Origin: Steromphala cineraria
Lineage: Eukaryota > Mollusca > Gastropoda > Trochida > Trochidae
Direction: 5' to 3'
Assembly: GCA_916613615.1 (NCBI GenBank)
Contig: OU744732.1
Span: 59,719,227-59,783,226 of the forward strand
DNA: 64,000 nucleotides
The translations under genes were made by a program, and so were the position numbers. Below the pieces are notes generated by a model. The model had not been told where the DNA came from. It saw nothing but the letters and a program-made list of their open reading frames with translations, and searched no databases. Positions 11,701 through 22,838 of this stretch are shown here, piece after piece. The first letter of the stretch is position 1; the number at the start of each line of letters is the position of its first letter.

Positions 11701-12632
11701 ACAGTATCTATCAAATATATTTTAGGATAATTTTAATATGTTGTAGCCAGGAAACCACTTTTGTTTTCCCATTCCTAAAACTTGTAAAATCAAGATAATT
11801 CTTCAAAAAAAAAGCTTATGATTTCATACTTGAATCTCAAAAGAACAAAAATCTAACTAAATGTTATAATTGGTCACAAAATTAGAATAAGACAAATATA
11901 GAGAAAAAATCACTTACATGTAGGTAAATAAGGTTTCAAGGAAAGGCAAGCCTCAAACTAAAAAACAATCTCAGGGACTTGACAATTTCATCGTTACCTT
12001 GTTACTATTGTAGACCGAGAAAGATATGATATAGTTTAGAATGTTTCATTGCCTTTGCTTCATCGTAGCTTTTGTAGACATATAAACTCATTACGATAAG
12101 ATTGTTTTAACACTACTAGTATTTCCCTAGTCTAAAACAATGACTGTTTTATTTTTTTAAAATTTCCATAACATAACCACTTCAGAAGGTCTTCTTCTAA
12201 GTTTTCAATGAACTACAGAAATAGCCATTGCTTTTTGCAAGCGACTCCTCTTCTAGTATATATAACATAATCGTTTTTTAGATTAATTTTCCGGAGATGA
12301 TACATTTGTTTTTACATTGCACCGTTTTATATCTAACTTTTTGTTAAGCTAACCTTCACATTTTTGTACGATTATCAAACCATCGCTAGTACGTCCTGCT
12401 AGTGTTTACTTGTTGCCGTGACCGTAATGCCAGACGTTTTACAGTAATGTATGTTAACAGGTAAATGCCACCTAACAGTAACTCTGGCCTAAACAGTAAT
12501 TTAGCAGTGCAAACAGAATTTCTATAATGTTCAAATAAAAATGTAGATGTCTATTTGAGATTGAAACTGTGTCCGACTTTGTGATCGACCCTTCTATCTG
12601 CTGTCAACTGAGTTTAAACTGGCCTTCTCTAA

Positions 12633-12983
12633 GGGAGGCTTAACACTGTCCGGGTTTTGACAAACGACTTTGTTAACCGGCGCCGTGTGCATCGAGAATG
12701 AATTGCAAAGTTACCGGGACTAATCATAGCTTCTCACGACGATACCTCGATAGCCATGCAAAGGGGAAGATGGAGACAAGGATGCAACACGAAAATGGCA
12801 TGATCAACAATTTGCTCACTTCCCCGATGTTGTCGCCGAAGCCAGAAAAACTCTTGCGGTGGCCAAAAGATGACTTAAGGTGCGTTTACGAATGGCCCGT
12901 TTGCTTACGATCCTTTGCAAATTTGCACATTTTCAAATTCTTGTTTCCATCTTATGTCAAATTCGACTAAGTTTGAAGCGCCC
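12633..12983. mobile_element. Possible MITE in block j-alpha, unit 1
   Basis: A stretch richer in GC than its surroundings is bounded by GGGAGGCTTAACACT and an inverted AGTTTGAAGCGCCC. The unit 3 copy (about 45249-45604) shows the match better: GGGTGGCTTCACACTT against AAGTGTGAAGCGCCC. The beta subtype lacks a recognisable counterpart. A 90-codon ORF (12698-12970) lies inside but is full of stops in unit 3. Target duplication is unclear. Confidence 0.4.
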
Positions 12984-14383
12984 TTAAACCACTCTTTTTT
13001 ACTTCAAATGTGACTGTAAAAGACAAGTATTCAAATTATTCTATTCAGATTTCTTACCTTAAATCGAGACTCAAATACTACATTCATATTTCCTGATTGC
13101 AACTTGAGCAACTTACATGTATTTCTCAACTCTTTGGCTTTTTCTCAGGAATAACGGCAAGTTTACAAGTTTTATTCTTCATTAAAATCATAAGCATTAG
13201 TACATGATTCCCTGCTTTTCATTTGTGGATTGTTAGTAGTTTTTACCTAAATAATTCTTTATTAACTTAATATTGACGAGATAATTAGACAATTTGGAGT
13301 AGAAGTTTTTAAGCATATGAGATGTTTGCATATCTAATTCTTATGATTAATTTTGAACAAGTTATTGCAGTCATCGGTAAGCAGATCATGTTTTACGTGT
13401 GAAGGGTCTTTATAATTGATAAATGATTGGTTGTTCAGAGACTCTTATGACATATATGGTACTAATTGGTATTTATTAAGTGTGATATCACTACCCAAGT
13501 TTCATTTCGCCATGCGTATTTAAAAATTTATCATTAGCTTTTTATCAAACTTATGCATGCTTTCGATTGTAAGATACAATTACATATTTATAATCACCTT
13601 TGGAACTTTTAAATGAATAAATAAAATACTTTATCGATTTGTCATTGCAAGAAGAGTACATGTAGAGTTAAGTTTCATTTTGTGTTCTCCGATGACTCTA
13701 AACAGACAAAGATGTGTTTTGGATACAATAACAAATGTCATACACACAATCTGCACTCATAAAAACTCTAAAGCAATGTTTTCTGTAAAAACATAGATTT
13801 GATTCTTTGCTTATCTTCTGAACTTCAGTTAATTTTCATTCATCAACGTCTTCTAGCATTAAATGTAACTGTCATGTGTCATTGATATCAACTTGTTTCC
13901 GTAAACAAATTGTAAAAACACAAAAAGTAATGCATTTCACTGATAATATAAAGTCAAAGTTTCCAGAAGCTAACAATGAATATTTATTTTATATCATATG
14001 CTGTGGAAATGAATTCTTCTCCAAAATGTTTTAATTTCTATTTGGACAAACTATGTTGTTCACGAGCTCGAAAGTTTAAAATCTATTGTTATAAAAATGT
14101 CTTTATTGTTTTGCAAGTTTTCAATTTCAGAAACATTTCAATTTTTATGAAAGCTCAATGATATGCCCTGCTGAGTGAGTAAGTTTTTGTTTTACGCGGC
14201 TTAGGCAATATTTCAGCCATTAGCGGTGTACCTTGCTTAAAGTTGGCATTAAATGTATTTAGCACTTCGAATTTAAATGTTATTGTATACATGATACTGT
14301 CAATATATGTCATGTTATATATACATGCATAAGACCAAAATCAGACATTATGTGTTTCCCTTAAGTAAACAAATCCGTTTGTA

Positions 14384-14391
14384 TGACGTCA
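14384..14391. promoter_or_regulatory. CRE-type palindrome TGACGTCA, block j
   Basis: Found in GTATGACGTCATAAT. The unit 3 counterpart near 47210 is GTATGACGTCGTAAT and so has lost the palindrome; beta copies have CATGACGCCA. This weakens a functional reading. Confidence 0.2.
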
Positions 14392-15040
14392 TAATAGTAG
14401 TAGTGCACTGCTTTGTTTTCCTTTTTTCTCTGAGTAGATGTGCATGTTCAGCTATTTTTCTCCTAAATGGGCATGGATTTGTCTACGAAACATCAATTGA
14501 AAAAAATCAATTGAAAGAAATTAATCGGAAAATGTCAATGCCTGTCCCAGCGAAATGTTAGAGCCATGGTATTTGTATTCTATTTTTCATCTGTTTTTTA
14601 AACTAATATTGGCAAACTGGTCATCGAAATTCATGTTATAAACCATCTTCAAACTTTGGACGTTGTCTCATTTGAAAAGCGCCATATATTAATCAAGTAC
14701 ATTGTTGTCAGCGTGTCAAAGCAACTGTATCTCTCTAAAACTTGGCTATCAATCAGGAAAAATTAAACAGTTATTTTTTTCGCATTTGAAACAACAAGCG
14801 CCTTGTCAAATCTTAATGAAAGGTTTGAGTTTTATAAGTGTCATTAACTGTTATGGGAATAAGCAAGAATCAATCATCCTTATGCAATATCAAGATACAA
14901 AATTAACAAATGTGACACCATGAGCAGTTGTGCCATCAGTTGTGTAACTATTTAACTAGGTAAGTGTATTCCTATCATATTTCAAACACAGTTGACATTA
15001 AATAAATGATTTGTGTTTATTTTTATCAATTTTTAACGCA

Positions 15041-15271
15041 TCTTATTGACACATTTCAACCAGTTGAAACCAAGACCAATCCTCAGTTCAAGGTCAGTTC
15101 AAACTGCAATGAGATGTTTTAAACTCTTTATCAAACACCACTACAGTTGTCTATTGCTCTTGAGTGTTCTTCATGTCAAGGCAGATACAGGAAATCGATG
15201 ACAATTTAAAGAATGTCCTTTAGCGGTACTCTAATGTCACACTTCTGCTAAACGACTGCCTTTCCATGCTA
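15041..15271 (+). repeat. Block k, end of the unit
   Basis: Conserved in all units (about 29182-29437, 47980-48214, 61190-61416): CACATTTCAACCAG, CAATCCTCAGTTCA and TCTATTGCTCTTGAGTG. It leads into the A sequence. No gene is supported. Confidence 0.7.
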
Positions 15272-15338
15272 ACATTTAATTTCCTCACATGATAATCGAT
15301 GAATAGATGTCTGTTGAGATCGATAACCGTATGTTTAC
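15232..15338 (-). repeat. A sequence, a paralogue of the F sequence
   Basis: Minus-strand frame reads NRHLFIDYHVRKLNVSMERQ and on to a stop at about 15222. The frame is open in units 2, 3 (29398-29504) and 4 (48175-48281), partial in unit 1 at the window edge, and broken in unit 5 (61377 onward) by an 11-bp deletion. Changes between units are mostly amino-acid changing. The family is not recognised. Confidence 0.6.
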
Positions 15339-15399
15339 CAACCTTATCGACTGTTTGTCTGTCTGCAGAGTTGTGCTCATCGTTTACTCTCTTTTCAAC

Positions 15400-15540
15400 T
15401 GCCAGGTATTTCAAAGCTTGAATCTTGAATACTGACAACGTAATCATTTTTAAACAACCAAAAAAATTATTGACAAGAAAATATTTAATGATGATTATTT
15501 CAATTAACAAGTTTGAATAACAGTTATGTTGTAAGTCATT
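15400..15540. other. Unit 2-specific replacement in block a
   Basis: Between the A sequence and the conserved GTGTACTT motif, units 1, 3, 4 and 5 share a stretch containing CCCAACCCTGGAATCTGTC. Unit 2 instead has about 140 bp of unrelated AT-rich sequence. A minus-strand reading of 123 codons (15591-15220) spans it and runs into the A sequence, but the equivalent frame is not extended this way in other units. Confidence 0.55.
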
Positions 15541-15586
15541 ATTCATGATCATGTGTACTTTTATCGACTGTAGATCATGTAATAAA

Positions 15587-15834
15587 AGCAATTGAGGTGT
15601 GAAATGTAGTCATATCATATGATTCTTAGATATATAAGTATAAATAGAAAATCCTTTGATCTAGTTTCAGCAGCAGAGCTTGATATCACACTGAACGTGC
15701 TTCACTCACTGGTACATACATCACTGACGTTTATTTCATGTTATCTCTCTGATTTCCGTTATATGCCCTGTGGAATTGCTCCATCAACGATCAACTGGTA
15801 CAACCATGACATACTGTCCACATTCAGTCTTTAA
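15587..15834 (+). pseudogene. Broken copy of the block-a ORF, unit 2
   Basis: The segment aligns with the 74-codon ORF of units 1, 3, 4 and 5, but the start ATG is TTG, an in-frame TAG follows a few codons later, and a 5-nt deletion near 15791 shifts the frame before the usual stop. A shorter open stretch from about 15619 remains. If the ORF is real elsewhere, this copy is dead. Confidence 0.25.
15639..15673 (+). promoter_or_regulatory. Candidate TATA/initiator core promoter, unit 2
   Basis: TATAAATAG at 15639-15647 is followed by TTTCAGCAG with the initiator A at 15669, exactly 30 nt downstream. The spacer differs in sequence from units 1, 3 and 4 but matches unit 5, so the spacing is kept although the sequence changed. 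Confidence 0.45.
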
Positions 15835-16588
15835 TTACAGACGATTAGTTGATTCTGTGTGTTTACGAACTTTCTCAACAATACCAATTACAGATAGGTT
15901 CAAGCTCTAGTTAAACATGAATCTTTACAGCCCTGATTGAGAAAGTTTGTTGAAGAAAGAAAACTGGGCTTGAAGCAAAGGGTCTTCTTTCAGGTTTAAC
16001 ATATTCTGAGAGAATAAGCCTTCTTGTTAGAACTTCAATTCGAGCAAACCCTATGATATTTTTCTAGAGAAATAGGAAGTTGACTTTATAAACTTAATAT
16101 CTATGATTTATGTTTTTAACCAAAAAAGATATTTTCTCTATATATCATGACCTTTAAAAGATAGAGTACAAAAAGTGATACTTCTAAAACGGTTATTGCA
16201 ATGAAAGGTTTTCTTTTGGAATATGCAATAAACCGAATAGCAAAATGTTTAGAAATCTGCCTCTGTAGTTCATAGAAATATTGCACAGAAAACTTTATTC
16301 ATGATAATACTATGTGATGTGAAGGATGATTCACATCGTTAGTGATGAAGACTAGGCATATGCTAAAGACTACATTACCCGAAAAGGAAACCTCACCAAT
16401 GTGACTTCTAATATTAAAATTATCAGTATGAGTTCCAAAACATTGTGTATAACCGATCGATACCATAGAGTTTTCTTAGATCGATGTCATAAATTGTGGG
16501 TAATAAATTAGAAACTTGATTAAACATTAATTTGTGTTTTACTGTGATTACTATTTATCTTGTAAATTGAATTCAATCTGACCAGTGA

Positions 16589-16619
16589 AGCCAACTGCGA
16601 ATACGGTACCCTTTAAATG
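16589..16619 (+). CDS. Candidate small exon preceding the 82-codon segment, unit 2
   Basis: The segment reads SQLRIRYPLN and ends at AAATG followed by the donor GTAAGC at 16620. Joined to the acceptor at 16700 (intron of 81 bp) it continues in frame into the next exon, giving a valine codon across the junction. The three differences between units 2 and 4 here fall in an Arg and a Tyr codon and are all silent. A TGA stands directly upstream in frame, so the exon start would have to lie at an AG within GAAG; this is the weak point. Unit 3 (to 31190) reads slightly differently and has GTAGGC as donor. Confidence 0.25.
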
Positions 16620-16700
16620 GTAAGCAAATTTTTAACCAATTGTCTGTCAAAACACGTTATAACCAACAGGCGATACTTGTTTAATGTTAAGCACTCACAG

Positions 16701-16948
16701 TGGATTATTTGATAGAAGTTGTTGCACTAGAAAATCGTAGAATGATTAATGTGAGGTTTGAGACACAAATATTTCCGACAATGAATGATCCCTTACCATT
16801 GATCACCAAAGGCTTGCATCAGATTATTAGCAGTGCTTTAAGGGACACGATGTCTCTAATCATAAAGCTTTTGGAATCCCTATACAATAATGAAGTTATC
16901 AAATCAGAGATACAAGACCTGCTGACAATGAAGTCAGTTATCCTCTAA
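16701..16948 (+). CDS. Candidate terminal exon, 82 codons, unit 2; unrecognised
   Basis: This open segment lies directly after an acceptor-like CACTCACAG. It runs to a TAA at 16946-16948. The peptide contains LENRRMINVRFE, NDPLPLITKGLHQII and a helical-looking tail IIKLLESLYNNEVIKSEIQD. I do not recognise the family. No ATG opens it, so it can only be an internal or terminal exon. Homologous segments exist in units 3 and 4 but are broken there; unit 1 lacks the block. Amino-acid changes outnumber silent ones across copies, so it may be a decaying exon even here. Confidence 0.3.
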
Positions 16949-17878
16949 ACTGAAGAGGACATCTGTTGAGAATTGAATCTAATTCGACCATTCCCTAATG
17001 AATTGGTACTTGGTACGCTGCAGGCAATAACTTGCTGACTTCACTTTTTCCCTTGATTTTTAATTTTTTTCTGAAATTGAAACAGTAACGGTTAGTTTCA
17101 AACTATTAATAAAACACTTAACTACTGAAATTTAGTTTTATAATTTACAGTGGCTCCTGATATCTTAGTCAGTATCGGACTTATTTAAAAAAAAATTACT
17201 TGTACTCATCTTAACCTGATATTTGAAATTGATTCACATTAGCTTAAACATCACCTTGGTAAGATACGTATTTAGGCAAATTAGTTAGGCAAGTTAAAGA
17301 TTGGTTCGTTGAGGTGTACTATACATGGAAATCTCGATTCTCGATTATTTTGTATTGCTTTTTTTAATTGTTTAACACCATTATGACAGAAGTGAAAATC
17401 AAATCACAGAAAAACAATTCTAAGAATGAATTATGATTGAATTTGAAAAATAATCGCTACTAATATCATGATGAAGTAAAACATGATATAAAAGTAATTT
17501 ATATTTAAAGACATTTTTATTTAGTCATCAATCCAAAATGCAACTGTTTTTGTAAAGAAAATTGCTAACTTATGTCTGTTCAAAAGAAATGTTTTAGAAT
17601 CTATATTTTCAATTGAATTACAACTAGCAGATCAAAATTCCTTCTGACTTTCATTTAAGTGCTTACATTATGAAACGTTTATTTGATTACATTTCTAAGA
17701 ATGAACAGTTGACTTGATTCAAATAAAACTCGTTTACAGACTATGTTATCAAAGTTGGTTAAAACGACTTCATTTAAATCAGAGGGGTGAAAGAGTGTTC
17801 ATCCAAGTTTATGTCTAGTATACTTTGGAAGCAGGTGATTTGACTATCCTTTTCTCATTATTGCTTAGTTTAACACTA

Positions 17879-17931
17879 ACATCTGACTCAGCTCTCATGT
17901 GTTGCACTGTCTGGAGTGAAATTGACAATGC
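17879..17931 (+). repeat. Z1 copy of an internal paralogous repeat
   Basis: These 53 bp align without gaps to 8026-8078 (Z2) in block e, sharing ACATCTGA, GCACTGTCTGGA and AAATTGAC. Other Z1 copies lie at 32826-32878 and 51361-51413; Z2 copies at 23015-23067 and 40531-40583. Similarity extends weakly on both sides. A 61-codon open stretch (17825-18010, also 51307-51492) covers Z1 but starts without ATG and is broken by TAA in unit 3, so I do not call it a gene. Confidence 0.6.
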
Positions 17932-20253
17932 CCTAGTATCAGAAAAACCGTATCTCACATATCATTGCACAGCTTCCTTAGAGAAATCTGAACTGAACTT
18001 TACAGTTTGACTCTGGAGACGTAAACTTAGTGCAATACAAACGAAATAAATGTAAATCGAAATATTACTCATTTTCATCGTTCTTTAAATATCTATTAAA
18101 CATCTAAATCAATTGGTTGTAAAAGAAAATATCACACTTAGTAAAGGAAATAAATGAAACCAAACACTTCAAAGAACATCTAGGTTTTGATTGGTAGGAA
18201 TGAACTCGATTACACTCATCAATTTGAGCTTCCAATTTTCTTCCTAAATGATCAAAGAAGAAAATAATGGTTCACTGACTATACTTAAACTACCGCGTTG
18301 GATTGATATATTTTCGATATGTAGCACTTAATAAAAGGTTAATTGCTTGACTCTGATTTGAGTGTTTGAAATATATTTTTAACGCTTATGGAGAAAAAAG
18401 TTGATAGAAAACATTCCTTAATTTCGTTTCATATCATTTGAAATGATGTTTTCTGCATGAAATGTATGTTTTGTACAAGGGTATCACATGAAATACTGTG
18501 CAATGCAAACAATACAATCAACGTGTGCTGTAAAGAAAATTAATATTTTAATTAGATGATTAATAATAATTTTTAACGAGTCCATTTTACAAAACATCAT
18601 TTTGATATACATAGAAATCAAATTATATTGCAATCATTCTTAACATAATACTTTTCAGAGAAAACGTTTGAATAATTGAAGTAATATTCTATCAGTTGTA
18701 TCAATTGTTTTTTAGATTCCAGTTTAAAACTTGACTTGACTAGAAACATAGGGTTCATGTTTTCTTAATCAAAAGACGATCTTACCAAAACTGGGTGTTA
18801 CAGCTGAACTTGAAAACGTAGAGTGACTGACGTTCGGCTTGTTTGAAATAAATGACTGTAAATTCTACATCTGTTTTCAAACTTATGGTGACATGTTTCA
18901 TGTTGATATTGCCTTGAGATAAATTAGCAAAGCAAACAAGTACTTGACATTGATTTGTAAGCAAAAATCCTGTGATACAGATTGCCTTAAGGAAAAATCC
19001 CTCCTGCAACCTGTGAACTTTACATTACAATTTGGTTAAACAAATGTAATTCTTCTTAAAATCTAAGTTGTATTGAAATAATTGTATCACATTATCATTT
19101 TAATCTGTCCTGTCAAATGTCATTCTAAAAAGGTGACTGTTTCATAAATGGTCTGACCATGCAATGTATAAGACGTAATGTATCTCACGAACCAGTCACA
19201 GTGGTCAGACAGAACGATAAGAAGCACGAGGGGGAAATTAAGACACAAGGTACAAAATATTCAATCATCTAAGAAGCTATTCAACCCAAATCAAGGATCA
19301 TTTGATTTTTCCCTTGAAATCCTTTCTATTCATACCTCATTTTCTCTAGTTATAATCAATATGAATTGCAAGAGTTTGTTGAGCTAAACTTTCAAGAAAC
19401 TAATAGCTTTACCATACGTAATTGCAATGAACAATACTTTACTGTGGTAAACGATGGCAATGAAATTACGTCAAAACAGAAAATGGTTTGAGAATGTGAT
19501 AATTATGGTTATTGTAGCAATTACAAATATGCTGTTATGCTGACCTTGGCAGTTGCAGTTTGCAGTTTGCAGTTAAAGTTTCAAATATTGTGATAATGAA
19601 CATTCTCAAATTACAGTCACATAGCCTAACAAGGTTGTTTAGCAGTTGCCATTGTGCATGTTAATTTCATTCCCGATCCTCAAGCAATAGGTGAGCTGTT
19701 AATTATCAGTCGTCACCTGGGCAATAATGACAAAATATTATACTTGAAAACATTGTGTACATTGTATTTGTTTCAGTTTAAGCTTACAATCTGTGGTCTT
19801 CTATAAACTCAGTGATCAATTTAGCTGCAAGTCATAGTTCTAACTAAGCTATGACAGATAAAACTTTAAACTTTAGGAATCACCAAGTAAGTTGTTGGAG
19901 TCACATTATGCCAAAATGGAATTTCTATAAGACTGTTAGGCGTTTTTGATGTTGATGAGCTATATAACAAACTATAAGTATTGACTGAGATATGTATACC
20001 ACATAAAGCATTCGTGTTCGTGTCAAAGTGGAACATTGGTAAAGCAAATCATGGAATGTTTCCTGAGCAAATATTCTGTACCCATGTTTAAGAGGCTCCC
20101 ATCACTTAGAAATATGCATTCACTAAACAAATAGAGATGTTCTACGTTCCTTATTCCTTTTTAACGAACCACTCCGTGGTTTCCATTATATATTGTTATA
20201 TTTGGCATACATGTAATCCATATATTTATTTTTTCTCACTCATCTTTCTTCAA

Positions 20254-20343
20254 ATGGCAAGAAAACGAAAAATACTTGTGTTCGATGAAAATCTTAAAAC
20301 AGTCATAGATGTTCGTGGAAGCGAATTTCATATGCCTAATTAA
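20254..20343 (+). CDS. 29-codon ORF in the conserved island, unit 2
   Basis: A true ATG opens MARKRKILVFDENLK and the frame ends at TAA in 20341-20343. In units 1 and 3 a single base makes a stop after MARKQ or MARKR, so only unit 2 can use this ATG. The core VFDENLKTVIDVRGSE is shared by all four copies. A tract TTTTTTCTCACTCATC and CAAG directly upstream could alternatively be an acceptor, making this the start of a terminal exon. ATTAAA next to the stop could serve as a weak poly(A) signal. The family is not recognised. Confidence 0.27.
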   Translation: MARKRKILVFDENLKTVIDVRGSEFHMPN

Positions 20344-22737
20344 ATATTTTTAATCATATAATCTCTAAAACAGTATCTACTTATGACTGTCATTCAGATT
20401 GCATTAGATAAGTATGCAATATCACTGATTGACGTGCGTCATTGTCCCGTTTTTAATCATTCTGGCCACTTCAAATCTTCCTATTGCCACAATACATCGA
20501 AGATATGCAACATATGATACTGCAATAGATACAAATAGACTATTTCATTGATTTTGCCGAATATATTTTTTATCTCATCAAGTGGAGTGAGAAAGTGATA
20601 ATGACACTTTCTCACTTCACAGGAATAGTCTCTATATATTCTTCTTGTGAAAGTGACTGAGTGTATTTGTTTTAGAGTCAGAAACAGTAGGGACAAACTG
20701 CATCGCAGTGTTGGTTTGATCGAGATCTTATTTGTTTTCATAAACACTAAGTAGCTTTAGTAGGATATATTGAACAGTCTTCACATTATATGGTTCTATC
20801 GTAAGTTACTGCAATTCCGTACACTTTCAGTACACTCACAAGACTGGTGAGGTTATTCTAGCATGAAATTAATTTCCTAAATTAACAAAATGGAAAACGA
20901 GAAAGACATTTGACTCATATGGTCAGGACAAGATGGAATGTGGGCCATTCTGTCAGCGTTCTGCTTTGTTTGGTAGCCAAGATATAAGAAAATCTAAAAG
21001 TGATTGTCCTCGCTTTTGCGCTGATACCAATTTGAAAAAGAATGGAACCTGATCAAATTTGATATAATCAGCACATTAACACACAGCTGCAAAACAAAAG
21101 TCATAAGTTATATGTGAATCTGTGCAACTGAAATACATTGTATATGATAATATGACACTTGATACGACAGGAACACATAAGGAAGTGAACGATGGAACAC
21201 TTTATTAAAAAATGTAAAAGCTCAAAAGTCTTTTTTGTCTTGTGAAATTGTCATTTCTAAACCCGTTAAAACACGTCATACTGACCAATGTTGATCATTT
21301 TAACTTAAACTGAACACAATTTTTCTTCAATTGAAGAAATGTTACAGAAGGATTTTTGATTCAATGTTTGTCTTGGAAAATGCTTCACATATCTGTTTTT
21401 AAATATGTAATGTAAATTTGATCCATTTATAACTTGATGACTTAGATCTATATTTCCTATATATCAAATATTATTCATTTACTTACAATTACATGTATAT
21501 CTGTAGCATAACATCAGTACAGAATAATATTATGCAATCAAAATCAATATTACTTTAAACCGCATACTTCATCATCTGGGGATATATGTTTACATATTTA
21601 GGATTTAGAGAGAATGAAACCATTCAGCTTCGGTGTTCGTTGGGGTAATGCACAAAGCCTTTATTTAAAGACAGTGTTTGTTAATTCCCTTTTTTTCTAA
21701 ATACTCTAAGTAGTATGCCAGATACAAGTTTGATTTCTAGAGCTTGTTCCTAATTTTCTCCAAAAAAGTAAATCATTCTTGTAGTCGATGTGTAACCTTT
21801 GTTTACTAAACCAGCTCTGATGTTTTAGAAAGCTCACAGAGATAACACAGGGAGAATTCGGGTGTTAAGGTCGGTGTTCGTCCAAGTGGTAGGCTAAAAA
21901 AAACCTCAGAGTTATGACAAAAAAATGAAAAAATTAATATCATTAATAAACATTCTTTAAATCACCTTTAATTTTGTCTTTAAATACAAATGGATTACAT
22001 TAACATATTTGATAGTTTAACCATATAAAACATCACCGTTGCATCTAATCAAAACAGAAATTCAAATTTATTCTTTATAAAAGTAACCACATGATATGGG
22101 GCGATAAATCTTGACATGATCATAAAACAAACAAAAAGATTGAAAAAGAAAAAAATTAAATTACTGAAAATAATAATTTGAGATAAACAGAAATGACTAT
22201 ATTATATGGTTTTTAATTTTGAATCAGTTATAATGTAGTTGTCACACTGTCACACTTGAAAGTAACTTTTGTTTGTTTCCTTACTCGTGTGGTCCCTTAA
22301 AACGTCTATCTGAAATGAGAAATACTTTTATATATTATTGAGAATCATTCTGATGCAGTTTCCTTAAGGTCCTATTTCTTTATGAAATGAATGTGAAACT
22401 AACTTTTAAATGAAATTGTCACAAGGATGCATCTTTTTTCGAATACTCCATGTTTATTGGAATCGCCTTTATTTCGATAAAGTTTGAATTTAAATAATTG
22501 ATATGTGCCAGGTTTTCTAGATTAGATTAGAGTTTAAAAAATATTTCAGTGAAAAATAGTAATATATGTGTAACATTTTAAAGAAATAATTCACAATTTA
22601 GAGCCATGAACAGATTATAGGCAAATACTCGAAATACTTGTTTATTTCCTTTAGGTGCATGTAGTACATCGGCACATGGTTAATATTATTGATTCTCAAA
22701 TTTGCAATAATTAGTTGCATAGAGAACATGATAATAC

Positions 22738-22838
22738 CTTTCATCAAATCTTTGTTCGAACGTGGCAGCAAGAGGTTGTATTTAGGAATTGAAGGGTTAA
22801 CAAAGTACTCTTGAGGTAGACACTGGTTTCTAAGATTT
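22738..22838 (-). CDS. Candidate 101-bp minus-strand exon, unit 2
   Basis: Identical length and splice-like borders to the unit 1 copy; HK of unit 1 is QE here. In this unit the frame is also open on both sides, giving a 119-codon ATG reading (22957-22598) that starts MMTNAGLFADLNVPRNQD. Unit 1 shifts frame before the segment and unit 3 lacks 84 bp there, so the long version is not general. Confidence 0.22.

Larger units (their letters stand above)
11701..15040 (+). repeat. Block j, subtype alpha (unit 1)
   Basis: Closely related to unit 3 (44340-47650) and unit 5 (63490 onward), and much less to the beta form in units 2 and 4, though both align over their length. Contains a possible MITE (12633-12983), a donor-like CATCGGTAAGC at about 13373 and a CRE site at 14384. 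ORFs at 13976, 14307 and 14702 are not kept in unit 3. Otherwise AT-rich without features. Confidence 0.75.
1..15271 (+). repeat. Tandem unit 1 of the large array
   Basis: This is the first of five head-to-tail copies of a large unit. It starts at the anchor ACATTTAATTTCCTC and ends just before the same anchor recurs at 15272. It matches units 2 and 3 over kilobases with only scattered substitutions (by eye in the mid-90s percent in many stretches). Its blocks are a (1-1767), c (1768-4075), d (4076-6370), e (6371-8769), f (8770-9765), g (9766-10410), h (10411-11060), i (11061-11700), j-alpha (11701-15040) and k (15041-15271). Block b, present in units 2-4, is missing: sequence jumps at about 1768 from the equivalent of 16612 to the equivalent of 19171. 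The true unit start is arbitrary because the window cuts the array. Confidence 0.93.
16613..19170 (+). repeat. Block b of the unit (absent from unit 1)
   Basis: Present in units 2, 3 (31186-34443) and 4 (50005-52500) and cleanly missing from unit 1 at about 1768. It contains the two candidate exons and the Z1 sequence (17879-17931). The segments 16950-17820 and 18010-19170 are AT-rich and show no gene signal; two short minus-strand readings there (18782-19009 here, 33608-33790 in unit 3) are not kept across copies. Unit 3 carries a MITE within it; unit 2 has lost about 100 bp at 17385 that units 3 and 4 retain. Confidence 0.8.

Noticed and set aside
12698..12970. 90-codon ORF in block j, unit 1
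   Set aside because: The unit 3 counterpart has many stops and a 45-bp length difference; the segment looks like the inside of a MITE.
17825..18010. 61-codon ORF with a signal-peptide-like start (also 51307-51492)
   Set aside because: The first codon is TTG, not ATG, and unit 3 carries an early TAA. Identity between units 2 and 4 is explained by recent duplication.
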